Positions 61,519 to 64,000 of a DNA stretch of 64,000 nucleotides are shown here, in pieces (the first letter of the stretch is position 1; the number at the start of each line of letters is the position of its first letter). The notes beneath the pieces are model-generated. The model was not told the DNA's origin. It saw only the letters and a program-made list of their open reading frames with translations, and did no database searches. The position numbers and the translations under genes are program-made. Source of the stretch: Methanobacterium sp. Maddingley MBC34 (lineage in GTDB: Archaea > Methanobacteriota > Methanobacteria > Methanobacteriales > Methanobacteriaceae); assembly GCA_000309865.1 (NCBI GenBank), contig AMGN01000007.1:1-64000 (forward strand). Direction: 5' to 3'.

Positions 61519-62190
61519 TTGAAAATTGGAATAATAGGTGGAACTGGAGATCAGGGACTTGGATTGGCACTTAGATTTGCAAAAAGAGGAGAACAAGTAA
61601 TCATCGGCTCGAGGGATGTTAAAAAGGCCGAGAACGCTGTTAACCTCATTGAAAACATGTTAAAATCTGATGAATGTCCCAATGTGAGGGGGATGACCAA
61701 TGAGGAAGCATGCAGGGAAGCAGATCTTGTGATTTTAACCGTTCCCCTTCAGGCACAGATGGTTACCCTTAAATCTATCAAAGACCATGTTGATGGTAAA
61801 ATTTTAATTGATGCCACTGTCCCCATGGAAAGCTGCCTGGGTGGTAGTCCAGTAAGATATGTGAATATGTGGGATGGTTCTGCTGCTGAAAGAACTGCTA
61901 ACTTCCTTAAAGATAAAAATGTGAGGGTGGTTTCAGCCTTTAACAATATCAGTGCCGCCAGTCTGACTAACATTGAAAACAATATCGATTGTGACTGCCT
62001 CATCTCTGGAGACGATACTGAAGCCAAGGAAGAAGCCATGAAACTGGCAGAGAAAATACCAGGAGTAAGGGCCATTGATTGCGGGCCTCTGGAAAATGCC
62101 AGGATAGTTGAAAAAATAACCCCACTACTCATAAACCTCAACATACGTAATAAAATAAAACTGGCCGGTATCAGGATAACTGGACTATAA
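61519..62190 (+). CDS. npdG: F420-dependent NADP oxidoreductase
   Basis: NpdG (Fno) transfers hydride between reduced coenzyme F420 and NADP+, supplying NADPH for biosynthesis. The 223-residue protein has the NADP-binding KIGIIGGTGDQGLGLALRFAKRG with the following IIGSRD for the phosphate, ILTVPLQAQ, DATVPMES and the C-terminal PLENARIVEKITPLLINLN block typical of the enzyme. The length is right. TTG 61519 has GGGGATG eight bases upstream. hxlB follows after 106 bp but an A-rich tract lies between. Confidence 0.94.
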   Translation: MKIGIIGGTGDQGLGLALRFAKRGEQVIIGSRDVKKAENAVNLIENMLKSDECPNVRGMTNEEACREADLVILTVPLQAQMVTLKSIKDHVDGKILIDATVPMESCLGGSPVRYVNMWDGSAAERTANFLKDKNVRVVSAFNNISAASLTNIENNIDCDCLISGDDTEAKEEAMKLAEKIPGVRAIDCGPLENARIVEKITPLLINLNIRNKIKLAGIRITGL

Positions 62191-62281
62191 ATTGATTTTT
62201 GCCCATTAATTTAACATCAAAAAAAAAAAACGATTTAAATCAAAAAAAATGTGGAAATAACTGGAATTTTCCAAAAAAAGA

Positions 62282-62878
<597 letters not shown>

Positions 62879-63029
62879 AAATAGTTAAGTTATCACTAAA
62901 CTAAAATTTACATTAACCCCCTAAACAGATTTTATAAAATAATCCCAAGGTAATCCATGGGCATTTTTTAAATTTAAATCAAATTGTTAAATTTTTAACT
63001 ACATCCAGTGTGTTAAAAGGTGAAATAAT

Positions 63030-63542
63030 ATGGATGCAGAGTTAATTGGAGAACTAGTAATTATCAAAGATAAAAAAGCAGTTGCCCTCAGTGAAAAAAG
63101 TCATTATGGTAAGTTCAACCAGGATGAACTGCAACTTTCATTAATGGAGGCATTTTACCTCCAGGAAAAGGGAAAAATAAAGATTCTTGATAAAAAAAAC
63201 CAGGATAAAGTTATTTCCCTGGATGAAATGCATGAACTCATACAAGACAAAGACCTCATATACAGATACATGGTCTATAGAGACCTCAGAAATAGAGGAT
63301 ACATTGTTAAAACTGGTTTCAAATATGGTTCAGAGTTCAGATTATACGAAAGGGGTAAATCCCCTGGTGACGGTCATTCCGACTTTGTGGTGAAGGTGGT
63401 AACAGAAAACCAGAACATATCAGTACTTGATTTTTCCAGTTACGTTCGTGTGGCCCACGGAGTTAACAAAAAACTTTTACTAGCAGTGGTGGATGATGAA
63501 CAGGACATCACCTACTACAATGTTGAGTGGACCCGACCATAA
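63030..63542 (+). CDS. endA: tRNA-splicing endonuclease
   Basis: EndA cuts bulge-helix-bulge junctions to remove tRNA introns. The 170-residue protein is of the homotetrameric alpha4 type. The C-terminal catalytic domain has the Tyr in FRLYERGKSPGDGHSDFVV, the His in the same block (GHSDF) and the Lys in VNKKLLLAVVDDE, the catalytic triad. RDLRNRGYIVKTGFKYG is the conserved helix-strand before it. GGTGAAATAAT precedes ATG 63030. trpS follows 67 bp downstream, an arrangement common in this order. Confidence 0.95.
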   Translation: MDAELIGELVIIKDKKAVALSEKSHYGKFNQDELQLSLMEAFYLQEKGKIKILDKKNQDKVISLDEMHELIQDKDLIYRYMVYRDLRNRGYIVKTGFKYGSEFRLYERGKSPGDGHSDFVVKVVTENQNISVLDFSSYVRVAHGVNKKLLLAVVDDEQDITYYNVEWTRP

Positions 63543-63595
63543 TGACTACAAACATAAGGAAAGTTTATAAACTAACTTAAAACGATTAATAATCA

Positions 63596-64000
<405 letters not shown>

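Overview
This window comes from a hydrogenotrophic methanogenic archaeon of the order Methanobacteriales, most likely Methanobacterium or a close relative. The evidence is the gene content: thiol:fumarate reductase subunit TfrB, F420-dependent NADP reductase NpdG, indolepyruvate oxidoreductase IorAB, archaeal-type GlyS, RfcS/RfcL, HMG-CoA reductase, tRNA splicing endonuclease, archaeal SepF, a group-3-type [NiFe]-hydrogenase and a sortase. Other signs are AT-rich spacers, TATA-type promoters, GGAGGTGATC-type ribosome binding sites and frequent GTG/TTG starts. No rRNA, tRNA, CRISPR array, insertion sequence or prophage was recognised. All positions and motif readings were made by eye; no database search was run.

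Layout. 1-6.2 kb: ACT protein, a low-GC DUF7000 gene, iorA-iorB and a membrane-anchored CocE/NonD hydrolase. 6.3-13.4 kb: metallopeptidase, tfrB, a TrmJ-like methyltransferase, dcd, glyS, an unlisted 51-codon gene and a TatD-like hydrolase. 13.6-18.6 kb: a cell-organisation cluster (DUF1611 protein, sepF, a DUF2226-like composite protein, minD, and a second MinD whose P-loop Lys is Arg) beside a divergent roadblock gene. 18.7-25.3 kb: a 2PGK-like kinase, ZPR1, an acidic histone-fold-like protein, nadC, RNase Z, MscS and a sortase. 25.7-28.9 kb: a four-gene [NiFe]-hydrogenase operon with a V4R-domain protein. 29.3-33.4 kb: a roadblock composite protein, then rfcS-rfcL. 33.4-38.6 kb: a gene-poor accessory stretch with zinc-ribbon proteins, a short beta-helix secreted protein, a DUF4258/DUF2283 pair, a degenerate PP-loop protein and a gene broken by a stop codon. 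38.7-48.5 kb: GXGXG protein, DUF368, DedA, HtpX with an EF-hand loop, an S26-type peptidase with aroD, an unknown gene, sucD, hmgA and a VIT1-like protein. 48.7-52.4 kb: an AT-rich rifampicin-phosphotransferase-like enzyme and a lipocalin-like protein. 52.6-64 kb: a hydrolase with aroE, HARP (protein-only RNase P), hisS-hisI-PIN/ATPase, a sugar isomerase-like protein, a secreted Cys-motif protein, npdG, hxlB, endA and the start of trpS.

Three points stand out. (1) SepF, two MinD paralogues, a roadblock protein and a DUF2226-like linker protein lie together and may form a division or positioning module. (2) A complete [NiFe]-hydrogenase core is paired with a 2[4Fe-4S] ferredoxin and a V4R ligand-binding protein and has no adjacent MvhD. 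(3) Short tandem duplications recur at gene ends and ribosome binding sites, most clearly five 21-bp units leading into the mscS start codon.
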